Assembly (NCBI GenBank): GCA_001775055.1
Contig: MFBU01000005.1
Span: 1-49,643, forward strand
DNA length: 49,643 nucleotides
DNA from: Candidatus Curtissbacteria bacterium RIFCSPLOWO2_02_41_11
Lineage (GTDB): Bacteria; Patescibacteriota; Microgenomatia; Curtissbacterales; GWA2-41-24
Reading direction: 5' to 3'
Positions 15,366 through 24,395 of the stretch are shown here, one piece after another (within the stretch, counting starts at the first letter, position 1; each line of letters begins with the position of its first letter). A program made the translations under genes and the position numbers. Below the pieces are notes generated by a model, which worked only from the letters and a program-made list of their open reading frames with translations, was not told where the DNA came from and ran no database searches.

Positions 15366-18272
15366 ATGAGGAAATATCTCTTTCTTCTGACTCGTTTAGT
15401 TTTTGAATTAATAACCCACGCTGCTTCTGCTGCCGTAATATTCTTCGCATTTTTACCACTTGCCAAATGGTATTTAAGTCATAGGCCAATTTTAGGAGTA
15501 GATTTCTATAATATGGTTTCAAACGCGGCATATTATTCTCGTCATTTGGACTTTCGTTTTCTTGGCTTCAGACCGATTAACTGGTCGGGCTTCCCATACC
15601 TGTCAGATTATCCCTCGCTCCATTTTTACCTTATTCAGCCACTTTTACATTATTTTGGAGCTCAAAAGGCCAGCCTTTTATACACGATGGGAGCGATGTA
15701 TTTTTTAGCTTTGAGTTCTTACTTTTTATTCTGGACAATTTCGCGAAATGTAGTTTTATCGTCAATTTTGGCAATTTTGGGTCTTTATTCTATCGGGACA
15801 TGGGGGCCGGTAGTTTGGGGAGGTAATCTTCAGTACTTTGCAACCATGCCGTTTTTACCTCTTTCGATGGTTTTTTTAGTTTTATACTTGCAAAGTAAGA
15901 GTCGCAAGAACCTTTTAGTGGCAATAGGAATACTGGGAATTTCTGCATTGGGACACCCGCAGGTGATGGTTACATATGCTATTCCATTTACAATTTTACT
16001 CTTAGTTTTTGGTTATTATTCAAAAATAAAAGTAACTTTAAGCAGAAGATTGGCAGATGTCGGAATTTTCCTCACAGGTGTTATTTTAATTTCCTATCTC
16101 CAACTACAGACATCTTTAGGTCTAATATTTTTGTTTCCCCTCCATTTATTAAACTTCATAACAAATACATTATCTGCGTTTTTAGGGACAAAATCAGACT
16201 ATGGATATGCGGTTCCCTCGAATATATCATCAGAGGTAGCCAAAGCAATTGCTGCTTACAATCGGGCAGAATTTTGGCGATTTAAGCTGGAAGTTAACGG
16301 AGAGTTTTTTGTATTTGCCGCTTTTGCAGCCGTGTTTTTAGTGGTCGGAATTGTTTTGGCTAGAAACCGTAAGAGGTCCCTTGGGGTTTTGCCTTTTATT
16401 TTGTTTTTAGCATTTTTGTTCGGATACAATTTTGCACTGTCTAGGGGTTTTTCATTATTTCATGGCGGTTGGTACCGGGTATTTTGGCCCATGCCGATAG
16501 CCTTCGGAGCTTTGATATCTTTTAGTTATCAGTCGTTTTGGTTTTCTTTTTTAGAACGAGTAAAATTTCTTAATAATTTTACGGGTAAAACTTTATTAAT
16601 AATTATATTTTCTGCTGTGATCGCTTTTGGGGGATATAATTTTTGGTCCAAATCGACACCACAAGACTTTATAGATAAACTTGACGTTACTGGTATCAGA
16701 GAAAAATCTGGAGTATTTCCCGAAGGTTTAAATAAACCAATGGATAAATCTGAATTTTCTGCTTTATCCAAAAAGTTGGTACCAACCTGGTTACCTGCAA
16801 ACGAGAATCAATACCGACTATACAGTGCAGATCAAAAAGTAAATATTTGGTGGCCAACTTTCTATGAAATGCCACTTTTTAGGGGTTATATAGATGCTCC
16901 AATTGGTACGGATAGAGCTGGTGGTTATTACTGGACTGATCTTGCTTTAAGTGCGACTTCAGGCAGAGATTCACTTGTGGAAGATTATAAGTCTCCAGTA
17001 GAAATGGCAAAAAATAATGCTTTGTTTTTAATCGATTGGTATTCAGTTGGATATTATGAAGGGGGTCATGAGGGTAGTGATTCTTATACTCCACCTGCAA
17101 GTTATTTATTAAAAGATAGTGCTTTTGAGAAACAGGAAGAAATTCCGATACCAGGTTATAGCCAAGTTTATCAAACAGAAGCAGAAGGCGGAAAAATAAA
17201 ATGGCATGATGAAATTTCGCATTCTCTTAAATATTTTAAATTTAAAGAAGGTTTAGCTTCACCGATCGCCTCCGCTTCTAATTCTACAACCATAGGATTT
17301 GTCGGAACTTTTAACAATTATGAAACATTCTTAAGAGTTTTAGGGATGACTAATACAAACTCCAAGCAAGTTATACCTCTTTGGCTTTCGGAGTCTCTTA
17401 AAGACATGCCTAATCTTGGCAAATTGAATCTTGATGGTTTAGTTCTTTATGGATACTTAAATGGTGATAATAAATCCGGTCTTAAAAAGATAGAGAATTA
17501 TGTTAAAAATGGTGGCAAGTTGATTATTGAGACTGGAAGTGATGTTTACCAGACAAACCAAAAAAAGTTACCAGAGTTTTTCCCAATTGAGGGAACTAAG
17601 AGACAGGAAATCGGTTCGAGTTGGGAGCTTGGGGATTTTGGACCACCCGTTTTAGATGACAAACCATGGCTATTTTCCTTGCCTGTAGGATTAAAAAGTG
17701 GTTCTGAGGTGATATTAAAGGTTGGGGAAACTCCCTTGGTTGTTAGCGGATCGTTTGGCAATGGAAAAGTTATCTGGAGTGGTACCAATTTCTTTTTCCA
17801 TGCCAATGTTTATAAAAATCTCAAAGAAGGTGAATTTTTAAAAGGTTTAATCTCAAAAATTGTTTTACTTGAGACTAAGTCCCAACCCCAATTTCGTGCA
17901 GATTTTATCTCCAATAGGAAGATCAAAATCGAGACAAAAGAGGCAAAAGCTGTTCTTCTTCGTCAACAGATTCACCCTGGTTGGCAAGCAAAAGTTAACG
18001 GCGTAAGACAGCAAATTTACAAAACAGGCCCGACTTATCCTGGTTTTATGTATGTTTTTATCCCATCAAAATTGATAAATGAAAAGGTTGAAGTAGAGTT
18101 TTTATATAAGGGTGAATACTGGACTTTATTCTATACAGTGATGACAGTTGTTATCTTGATGTTTATCATAGATTATCTTTTAGGCGTCAGATTAGGTAAT
18201 TTTGTTGCAAAAAGTTTTAGAGGAAGAATTGGCTTAAGAGTTAGTAATTGGTGGGAAAAAGAAGATGAGTGA
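15366..18272 (+). CDS. Giant GT-C/PTPS-related membrane protein, paralog 1
   Basis: The ATG at 15366 follows a TTG used by the ORF track. The 968-aa protein has an N-terminal helix, a first outer loop containing GVDFYNMVSNAAYYSRHL and WSGFPYLSDYPSLHFYLIQP, and about 11 helices to residue ~430. A large soluble part contains a glutamine-amidotransferase-like Rossmann segment (LDGLVLYGYL ... YVKNGGKLIIETGSD), followed by a C-terminal helix and an acidic tail WWEKEDE. This fits proteins labelled 6-pyruvoyl-tetrahydropterin synthase-related (PF10131-like), probably glycosyltransferases. The next gene is a clear paralog and overlaps by 8 nt. Confidence 0.7.
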   Translation: MRKYLFLLTRLVFELITHAASAAVIFFAFLPLAKWYLSHRPILGVDFYNMVSNAAYYSRHLDFRFLGFRPINWSGFPYLSDYPSLHFYLIQPLLHYFGAQKASLLYTMGAMYFLALSSYFLFWTISRNVVLSSILAILGLYSIGTWGPVVWGGNLQYFATMPFLPLSMVFLVLYLQSKSRKNLLVAIGILGISALGHPQVMVTYAIPFTILLLVFGYYSKIKVTLSRRLADVGIFLTGVILISYLQLQTSLGLIFLFPLHLLNFITNTLSAFLGTKSDYGYAVPSNISSEVAKAIAAYNRAEFWRFKLEVNGEFFVFAAFAAVFLVVGIVLARNRKRSLGVLPFILFLAFLFGYNFALSRGFSLFHGGWYRVFWPMPIAFGALISFSYQSFWFSFLERVKFLNNFTGKTLLIIIFSAVIAFGGYNFWSKSTPQDFIDKLDVTGIREKSGVFPEGLNKPMDKSEFSALSKKLVPTWLPANENQYRLYSADQKVNIWWPTFYEMPLFRGYIDAPIGTDRAGGYYWTDLALSATSGRDSLVEDYKSPVEMAKNNALFLIDWYSVGYYEGGHEGSDSYTPPASYLLKDSAFEKQEEIPIPGYSQVYQTEAEGGKIKWHDEISHSLKYFKFKEGLASPIASASNSTTIGFVGTFNNYETFLRVLGMTNTNSKQVIPLWLSESLKDMPNLGKLNLDGLVLYGYLNGDNKSGLKKIENYVKNGGKLIIETGSDVYQTNQKKLPEFFPIEGTKRQEIGSSWELGDFGPPVLDDKPWLFSLPVGLKSGSEVILKVGETPLVVSGSFGNGKVIWSGTNFFFHANVYKNLKEGEFLKGLISKIVLLETKSQPQFRADFISNRKIKIETKEAKAVLLRQQIHPGWQAKVNGVRQQIYKTGPTYPGFMYVFIPSKLINEKVEVEFLYKGEYWTLFYTVMTVVILMFIIDYLLGVRLGNFVAKSFRGRIGLRVSNWWEKEDE

Positions 18273-21200
18273 GGATCAGATAAACATTAACGAAGATAAA
18301 AATAAAGAGCCACCTGACTTACAACTTTCTACTTTAAGGAAGGTAATAAACAAAGCAGTTGCAGTTATTTTATTGGTTGTTTCCTTAAGCTTTCATTTGG
18401 TAGCTATTGGCATAATTTATAAAGTTTTAGAGCCGATTATAAGCTGGTATTTAACAAAAAGTCCTATTAGAGGAATTGATACTTTTCTTTCAGCAGTCTA
18501 CGTGAACTATATTCTCAAATGGCATGATTTTTTAAGACCGGAAGCTTGGAAATATATCTGGTTTGGAGGTTATCCATTTTCTCTGGATTACCCCTCTTTA
18601 TACTTTTTAGCGATGACCCCATTTGTTAATAGATTTGGTTTGATTTCCGGAGTGATGCACTTCGCTGCTTTTGGTTTAGTAGTTTTCGCTATATCTTCTT
18701 ATTTTTTCTATCATGAGCTTTCTAAGAATAGAAGCCTTGCGTTGGTTTTAACTATTGCCACTATACTTTCGGCAAATCTGTATCGGGCTTTAGTTTGGGC
18801 AGGCGGTATTCCTTTTTGGACAACTCAGGCCTTTTACCCACTGGTCGGATTTTTAATTATTAAAGCTTTAAACAGTCGTAATGCAAAATGGTTTTATCTG
18901 GCAGCCATTGCTGCTGGTCTTGGACTAATGGGTCACCCCCAGGGTTTTTTAAATGTTATATTTCCATTTTGTTTATTAGTGTTGATTTTTTATAGTGGTA
19001 GGGACCACTTAAGGTTTCGAAAAAGACTAGGGTATATTTTGACTTTTTTTGGGCTTTCTTTTTTAGTGGGTTTGCCTGGTGTTCTTCTAGACTTTTTACC
19101 GACTTTTTTCCAAGGTTTTTTGCAAATTTTTGCTACATTCGGCACTAGATTCGGTAAGGCTCAAGGTATTGAGACAACACCCACTTTAACTGATACTACA
19201 GGACTGGAAATAATTAAGTTTACGAGAGATCAGTTTAATTATGTATTTTCTGATACTCAACAATTTGTTTGGTTTTTTCTAAGTACTTTAGCAATTGTCT
19301 GGTGTTTTACTCTTATTTACCGTAACCATAGAATTCGTGGATTATTAAACATTCTACCGTTTACCTTGTTTTTTGGTTATGAGATTAGCGTTGTATTTTT
19401 ATTTTCAAGAAACATAGACATTTATATCGGGGGTTGGTATAAAGCATTTTGGTCTATTCCAGTGGCGACATCCGCACTTGTTGCTGTGTTTTTCGGACAA
19501 ACGATTGATTCGTTTTTGCAGTTTGAGAAAATTAAGTTCTTTAAATATAGCAAATGGCCATTTTTGCTGATTTTAAATATGGCAATTTTGGTAGTCGGTT
19601 ATCTTGTATTCCCACCAGTTACCGTTAAAAATCTAATTACCCGTATTGATTCTCTTTCTAATCCATCTAGTCCTTACCCGGACATATTGAATATTAAGAT
19701 TAGTACAACCGAAAGGGAAGAGCTGAAACAGCAATTAGTACCAAAATTTCTTGATCCTAATGATAAGAATCAAAGACTTTATGTTATTGATGCTACGGTT
19801 AATCTTTGGTGGACTACGATGTATGAGATGCCTTTGGCCCGGGGATATGTCGATCCACCTATTCCAAATACAGGACGGTGGGGACTTTTTTGGCTTGACT
19901 CGGTAATGGGGCCTTCAGGAAAAGGTTCTGAAGCATCTTTGATTTTAGATTGGGAAACTCCGGAAAATGTAGTATTCGAAAATACCAAATTTCTTTTGGA
20001 TTGGAATTCAATTTACTATATTTTAGGTAATTATAGTGGTGATGTACCAACTATTTTAGCCAAGCATGTTACCGACCCAGATTATATTGAAAAGACTGCA
20101 GAAGTTACGGTTAAGGGAGCGATGGATCGTTATAACCCAAGCGGAGAAAGATTTGAGCCAGATAAAACTCAATCCTTAATTTATTATAAAGTTAGACCCG
20201 AGCTTGTTAGTCCAATTTTAACGCCCAGTAATGCTACCCCTGTTCTTTTAATAGGAGATTCTTCTGCATACGATACGATTTATCGATATTTAGGTATGAA
20301 AAATCTGAATAGTCAAAAAATAATTGTTTCTACCCGTTCAAAATTTATTGACGATCATACCTTAAAAGAACTTAAAAAATTCGATGCTGTAATTATTTAC
20401 CGCTACGATTACCATCGAGGTTCTAAAGCTTGGAAAATAATCGGTGATTACCTCAAGGACGGTGGGAAAGTTTATATTGATACCGGCCCTGATGTTAAGG
20501 AAGCAGCCAGCAATAATTTGCCGGAATATTTTCCATTTAGAAAGAGCGTTAGAGGCGATATTGGTAGGGATTGGAATGTAGAGGTAGGTGAAGGTTCTAT
20601 TACAAAGGAAGTTGATTTTAATAAATTTTCACCACTTATTTTTGATGGAGGAGTTTGGAATGTATCCCATCCAGAAAAAAATGGCGATTTAAATTCCAGT
20701 GCAGAGGTACTCCTAAGAAATAATGGTAAGGTTGTAGCCGCATCAATGAATGTCGGCTCTGGAAAGCTAAGTTGGACAGGTTTTAACCTGCCCTATCATG
20801 TTATTCGAGATTACAATGAGCAAGAGGCTAACTTTTTAACAAATATTTTAGATTCTCTGGTCGATTTTTCCATTAAAAATACTCAAAGCCCTAATTATCA
20901 ATTTATTTCTCCAGAACGAAGAGTGGTACAGACTGATGGTGCCAGGGCAGTCTTGTTTAAGGAAGAGGCCTTTCCAAGTTGGGTGGCTAAAACAGAAAAA
21001 GGCCAAAAATTGACAGTTTACAAGGCTGGTCCTACCTATCCTGGTTATGTTTACGTGCCTTTTTCTTCTGATTTGAAGCCTTCCCAGGTTATTTTAAGCT
21101 TTAACGGAGCCTTAAAATGGTGGATTTATCATCTGATTTCTTTGTTAACCTTAATTTTTCTTTTGGATAGAATCTTGACTGGCGGTCATCTGTTAGTTAA

Positions 21201-21273
21201 ACCAGTTGGCAAAGTCGTATCAGTGATTGTCAGGCCAACTAAAACCTGGTGGCAGAAAGAAGATGAAGAGTAA
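18265..21273 (+). CDS. Giant GT-C/PTPS-related membrane protein, paralog 2
   Basis: The 1002-aa product has the same plan as its upstream neighbour: cytoplasmic N-terminus, helix, outer loop (SPIRGIDTF ... WFGGYPFSLDYPSLYF), about 11 helices, and a soluble domain with FDAVIIYRYDYHRG and YLKDGGKVYIDTGPD. It ends in a helix and the tail WWQKEDEE. Shared landmarks such as GHPQ (helix 5), YEMP, RGY and GPTYPG show tandem duplication followed by strong divergence. The two may form a heteromeric enzyme or have different acceptors (inference). Function beyond membrane glycan assembly is not known to me. Confidence 0.7.
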   Translation: MSEDQININEDKNKEPPDLQLSTLRKVINKAVAVILLVVSLSFHLVAIGIIYKVLEPIISWYLTKSPIRGIDTFLSAVYVNYILKWHDFLRPEAWKYIWFGGYPFSLDYPSLYFLAMTPFVNRFGLISGVMHFAAFGLVVFAISSYFFYHELSKNRSLALVLTIATILSANLYRALVWAGGIPFWTTQAFYPLVGFLIIKALNSRNAKWFYLAAIAAGLGLMGHPQGFLNVIFPFCLLVLIFYSGRDHLRFRKRLGYILTFFGLSFLVGLPGVLLDFLPTFFQGFLQIFATFGTRFGKAQGIETTPTLTDTTGLEIIKFTRDQFNYVFSDTQQFVWFFLSTLAIVWCFTLIYRNHRIRGLLNILPFTLFFGYEISVVFLFSRNIDIYIGGWYKAFWSIPVATSALVAVFFGQTIDSFLQFEKIKFFKYSKWPFLLILNMAILVVGYLVFPPVTVKNLITRIDSLSNPSSPYPDILNIKISTTEREELKQQLVPKFLDPNDKNQRLYVIDATVNLWWTTMYEMPLARGYVDPPIPNTGRWGLFWLDSVMGPSGKGSEASLILDWETPENVVFENTKFLLDWNSIYYILGNYSGDVPTILAKHVTDPDYIEKTAEVTVKGAMDRYNPSGERFEPDKTQSLIYYKVRPELVSPILTPSNATPVLLIGDSSAYDTIYRYLGMKNLNSQKIIVSTRSKFIDDHTLKELKKFDAVIIYRYDYHRGSKAWKIIGDYLKDGGKVYIDTGPDVKEAASNNLPEYFPFRKSVRGDIGRDWNVEVGEGSITKEVDFNKFSPLIFDGGVWNVSHPEKNGDLNSSAEVLLRNNGKVVAASMNVGSGKLSWTGFNLPYHVIRDYNEQEANFLTNILDSLVDFSIKNTQSPNYQFISPERRVVQTDGARAVLFKEEAFPSWVAKTEKGQKLTVYKAGPTYPGYVYVPFSSDLKPSQVILSFNGALKWWIYHLISLLTLIFLLDRILTGGHLLVKPVGKVVSVIVRPTKTWWQKEDEE

Positions 21274-21952
21274 TTCATACGGCAGAGATTATTTTGAAAA
21301 AATTCACAAGATTGATAATCCGGAAAGAAAACAAATTTTAAAAAAGGATCTAGAGTTCCTCATTTCTAAGAAAAGTGGTATCAGAAAAATGTTAGATGTG
21401 GGATGCGGTTTGGGTGAGTTTTTGGGATTTTGTGATCAGAGGGGTATGATGAGTTATGGGCTGGAAATTTCCAAATTTGCACTATCCATCGCCAAAAAAA
21501 ATACCAAAGCGAAACTTGGCCAACTTGATATTAGTAAAGAAAAATGGCCCTATAAAAGCAATTTTTTCGATGCAGTCTGCGCCTTTGATTTATTGGAACA
21601 TGTTACCAATTCCCGGTTTGTTATCAATGAGGTTTATCGGGTACTCAAAAAGGGCGGAATTTTTCTAGTTACTACCCCTAATGGAGATTTAGAAAGAAAT
21701 CGATTTTTAAGATTCCTTTTGCCTTATGATCCAACCCACATTAATGTCCAAAATGAAAACTTCTGGCAATCGTGTTTCCAGAGGGTTGGTTTTAGAAAAT
21801 TTCAAAGCAAGGGTTGTTTGTTTTTTGGATTCCCTCCACACCCAAGAATCCGTCAGCGATTAAGAATAGTAGGGGTTAAAAGTTATATGGGTCCGATTTT
21901 TTTTCCATTTAAGGACATTTGTGCAACTTTGTATATCTATGGCTATAAATAA
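21263..21952 (+). CDS. Class I SAM-dependent methyltransferase
   Basis: I start at ATG 21263 (MKSNSYGRDYFEKIH), 11 nt inside the previous gene; the ORF-track start adds 12 unlikely residues. Motif I is MLDVGCGLGEFLGFC; the acid after beta-2 is in SYGLEIS; and AFDLLEHVTN marks the Methyltransf_11/23 type. At 229 aa it is full length. The C-terminal part has a substrate lobe with YDPTHINVQNENFW. It belongs to the same operon as the GT-C paralogs, so methylation of their glycan is likely. Its stop overlaps the end of the opposing GT4 fusion gene by 10 nt. Confidence 0.8.
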   Translation: MKSNSYGRDYFEKIHKIDNPERKQILKKDLEFLISKKSGIRKMLDVGCGLGEFLGFCDQRGMMSYGLEISKFALSIAKKNTKAKLGQLDISKEKWPYKSNFFDAVCAFDLLEHVTNSRFVINEVYRVLKKGGIFLVTTPNGDLERNRFLRFLLPYDPTHINVQNENFWQSCFQRVGFRKFQSKGCLFFGFPPHPRIRQRLRIVGVKSYMGPIFFPFKDICATLYIYGYK

Positions 21953-24285
21953 CGGTTTCCTTTGAGATCAAAAAGCAGCCTTTCAAATTTATAAGTTATC
22001 TTTCTCCAATCATGTCTCTTGGTTTCAATTATCGCCTCAAGACTCAATCTTGATCTTTGTTCGTTGTCTAGTAAGAGATTAGCCACCGATTTGGCAAAAC
22101 TTTCTGTATCAAATGGTTTAATTTTTACAAACCCCTTTTTAAAGACTTCTCCCAAGATACCAATGTCATAACCAATTACCGGTAAGCCTAATGCCATGGC
22201 CTCAAGACCTGCTAGACCAAAGCCAGCTTCATGATCGGTAAAAAGGAAAATTTTTGAAGTACTCAAGTATTGTCTTACAAGATTAAGGGGCAGGGGACCT
22301 AAAATCTCGATGTTTGGATCAATATTGGCTTTCTTAATCTGATCTTTGAGCTGTTTGAGGAATGGGGGAGCCGTTTGGCCAATAATTACCAGTTTTGCTT
22401 GGGGTAACATTTGACAGACAATTTCCCAAATGGGTACCAAGTCGAAGATCCCTTTTGAAGGATGCATTCTACCCAAAAAAACAGCATCAAACATTTTACT
22501 TGACAAATTTTGGCTCTGGGGTGCCTGCCATTTTTTTATGTCAATGCCAGCGGTGACGACCAAGAGTTTATCTTTTTGGAAGCCATGTTCGCTTAGGATT
22601 TTGGCAAGATTTGGGTTGAGAGCAGCAACTAGGTCAGCCCTTTTCTTTAAAGCGAAAATAGAAATCTGTTGAAGTAGATATGATCCAGAGTTAATCAGCC
22701 AATTTCCTGGTCGTTTACGTGGAGACAGAGAGAGATGGTGAACCCTGGCTAACCAACGAATGTTCTTATCTAGCAGCTTGGCAAAAAAACCTGGGATAAT
22801 ATCAGGGAAAACATTAGTTGATGAATATATGATATCCTTTGATGGTAATTTCGCAATAATTTTTGTACTTTTTATTATTCGCAATAAATAATTCACAAAA
22901 ACTGCAAAAGGCCTCGGGTTGTTATCCAGAAAGGTTCTTGGTAATGTGACCACCTTGGCGTTCTTATTGCGCCAGTGCCAAGCGGCTATTTCAGGCACTA
23001 TAACGGTCAATGAAACATTCGGTGATAAATAGGGTGCCATTTCTTCCAATAGTCTATCGCCTCCCGAAATAACGGTGCCCTGCGCATGACCTGTTTCTAA
23101 GGCAATGACTGCGATTCTTTTCATAGCTGTATTAATTAAACCTTCTAATTGTTTGGTATGATTTTCCCAAGAATGACCTTTTTTGATCGCAAACCAGGCC
23201 GATTTGCCCATTTTTTGAGCAATTTGGGGATTGGCGGTAAAAAACTTTACTACTTTGGCAAATTCTTCTGCCGTTGTTTTTCGTAAGAAAAATCCATCTC
23301 TTTGGTCTCTCAGGATTTGCTCAAGACCGGATCCTTTCGGCATAATCACTGGGCAGCCACAGGAAGCAGCTTCAAAACCTCCCATACCAAATGCTTCAAT
23401 ATTGGGGTGAATCCAGACTAAGGCCTCTGAATATAGTTTTGTCAACTGTTTAGGCGAAATATCTGTTTTTAAAATAACCCTTTTGGCAAGATTATTTTCT
23501 TTAATCTTGTGGCGGAAAGACTTTAAATCTACACTGTTAGTCCAGTTGCCAACCACTACAAGTTTGTTGTTTGGTAATGCTTTCATTATATCCAAAAGCA
23601 GTTGGGGGTTTTTGCCTGATTCCCAACGAGAGGATGCGATGAGGTAGTTTTGTTTTCTTTTAGGCAGTTTAAAAAGAGGTATTGTGCCAGCCAAGAGAAT
23701 TTCAGGAGTAATTTGGTAATGTTTTTGAATAAATGAGAGATGTTTTTCTGAGATAACGACGACGATTTTAGCATTTTTGACTATTTGTCCTTCTAAATAA
23801 AAAAGTAGGGGAGAAAGAATCCAAAAAACATACCTAAGTGGTGTATTTGAATAAACCTTTTTTAAAATATACTCCATTGGATCGTAAATTACCGCTATAT
23901 ATGGGATCCTATGTTTCTTCCAGAGAGAAAGTGCCGTCAAGCAAGTTGTAGTGCCATGAGCGACAATGATGTCAAAGTTTTCACTTTCAAGTGTTTGTGG
24001 TGCCAGATAAGGACTTAACAGATGTAGGGTGGAAAAGAAGGAAAAAATTGGGAATTTTATAGAGTTTTTGAAAATTTTAGGATACCGATCTGATAGGAAG
24101 CTAATTGGAATTCTTGGAAAAATTTTTAAAAATTTTTTTTGGTACCCTCTTCGCATTAAGACCAATAGTTTTGCTCTATGTTTCAATTGATTTAAATGAA
24201 AGACTTCATTTGTTGCATATTTTTGGACACCGCCAGGGACGAGTTGATCAATAAGAACGGCGATTTTTAAAAACTTCTTGGCCAT
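21943..24285 (-). CDS. Fused tandem GT4 glycosyltransferase (two complete GT-B enzymes)
   Basis: I start at MAKKFLKIAVLID (24285); the 38 residues upstream in the ORF track are Arg/Ser-rich and unlike any GT4. Domain 1 (to about residue 387 of this start) has the N-terminal GGVQKYATN loop and the donor-site EAFGMGGFEAASCGCPVI. Domain 2 starts exactly at an internal ATG (23124, MKRIAVIALETGHAQG) and has GGDRLLEEM and DHEAGFGLAGLEAMALGLPVIGYD. No linker separates them, so two adjacent genes seem to have lost a stop codon. Both domains keep the EX7E-type region. It probably adds two successive sugars. Confidence 0.8.
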   Translation of the reverse strand: MAKKFLKIAVLIDQLVPGGVQKYATNEVFHLNQLKHRAKLLVLMRRGYQKKFLKIFPRIPISFLSDRYPKIFKNSIKFPIFSFFSTLHLLSPYLAPQTLESENFDIIVAHGTTTCLTALSLWKKHRIPYIAVIYDPMEYILKKVYSNTPLRYVFWILSPLLFYLEGQIVKNAKIVVVISEKHLSFIQKHYQITPEILLAGTIPLFKLPKRKQNYLIASSRWESGKNPQLLLDIMKALPNNKLVVVGNWTNSVDLKSFRHKIKENNLAKRVILKTDISPKQLTKLYSEALVWIHPNIEAFGMGGFEAASCGCPVIMPKGSGLEQILRDQRDGFFLRKTTAEEFAKVVKFFTANPQIAQKMGKSAWFAIKKGHSWENHTKQLEGLINTAMKRIAVIALETGHAQGTVISGGDRLLEEMAPYLSPNVSLTVIVPEIAAWHWRNKNAKVVTLPRTFLDNNPRPFAVFVNYLLRIIKSTKIIAKLPSKDIIYSSTNVFPDIIPGFFAKLLDKNIRWLARVHHLSLSPRKRPGNWLINSGSYLLQQISIFALKKRADLVAALNPNLAKILSEHGFQKDKLLVVTAGIDIKKWQAPQSQNLSSKMFDAVFLGRMHPSKGIFDLVPIWEIVCQMLPQAKLVIIGQTAPPFLKQLKDQIKKANIDPNIEILGPLPLNLVRQYLSTSKIFLFTDHEAGFGLAGLEAMALGLPVIGYDIGILGEVFKKGFVKIKPFDTESFAKSVANLLLDNEQRSRLSLEAIIETKRHDWRKITYKFERLLFDLKGNRYL

Positions 24286-24395
24286 TTTATTTTTGAATCC
24301 GCGAATACCCAGACCTTCCATGGTCGGGGATGAAGCGGATGAGAAAACGTCATCCGAACCCACCCGATGAACTCTGCCCCTCTGCGGGGAGGATG

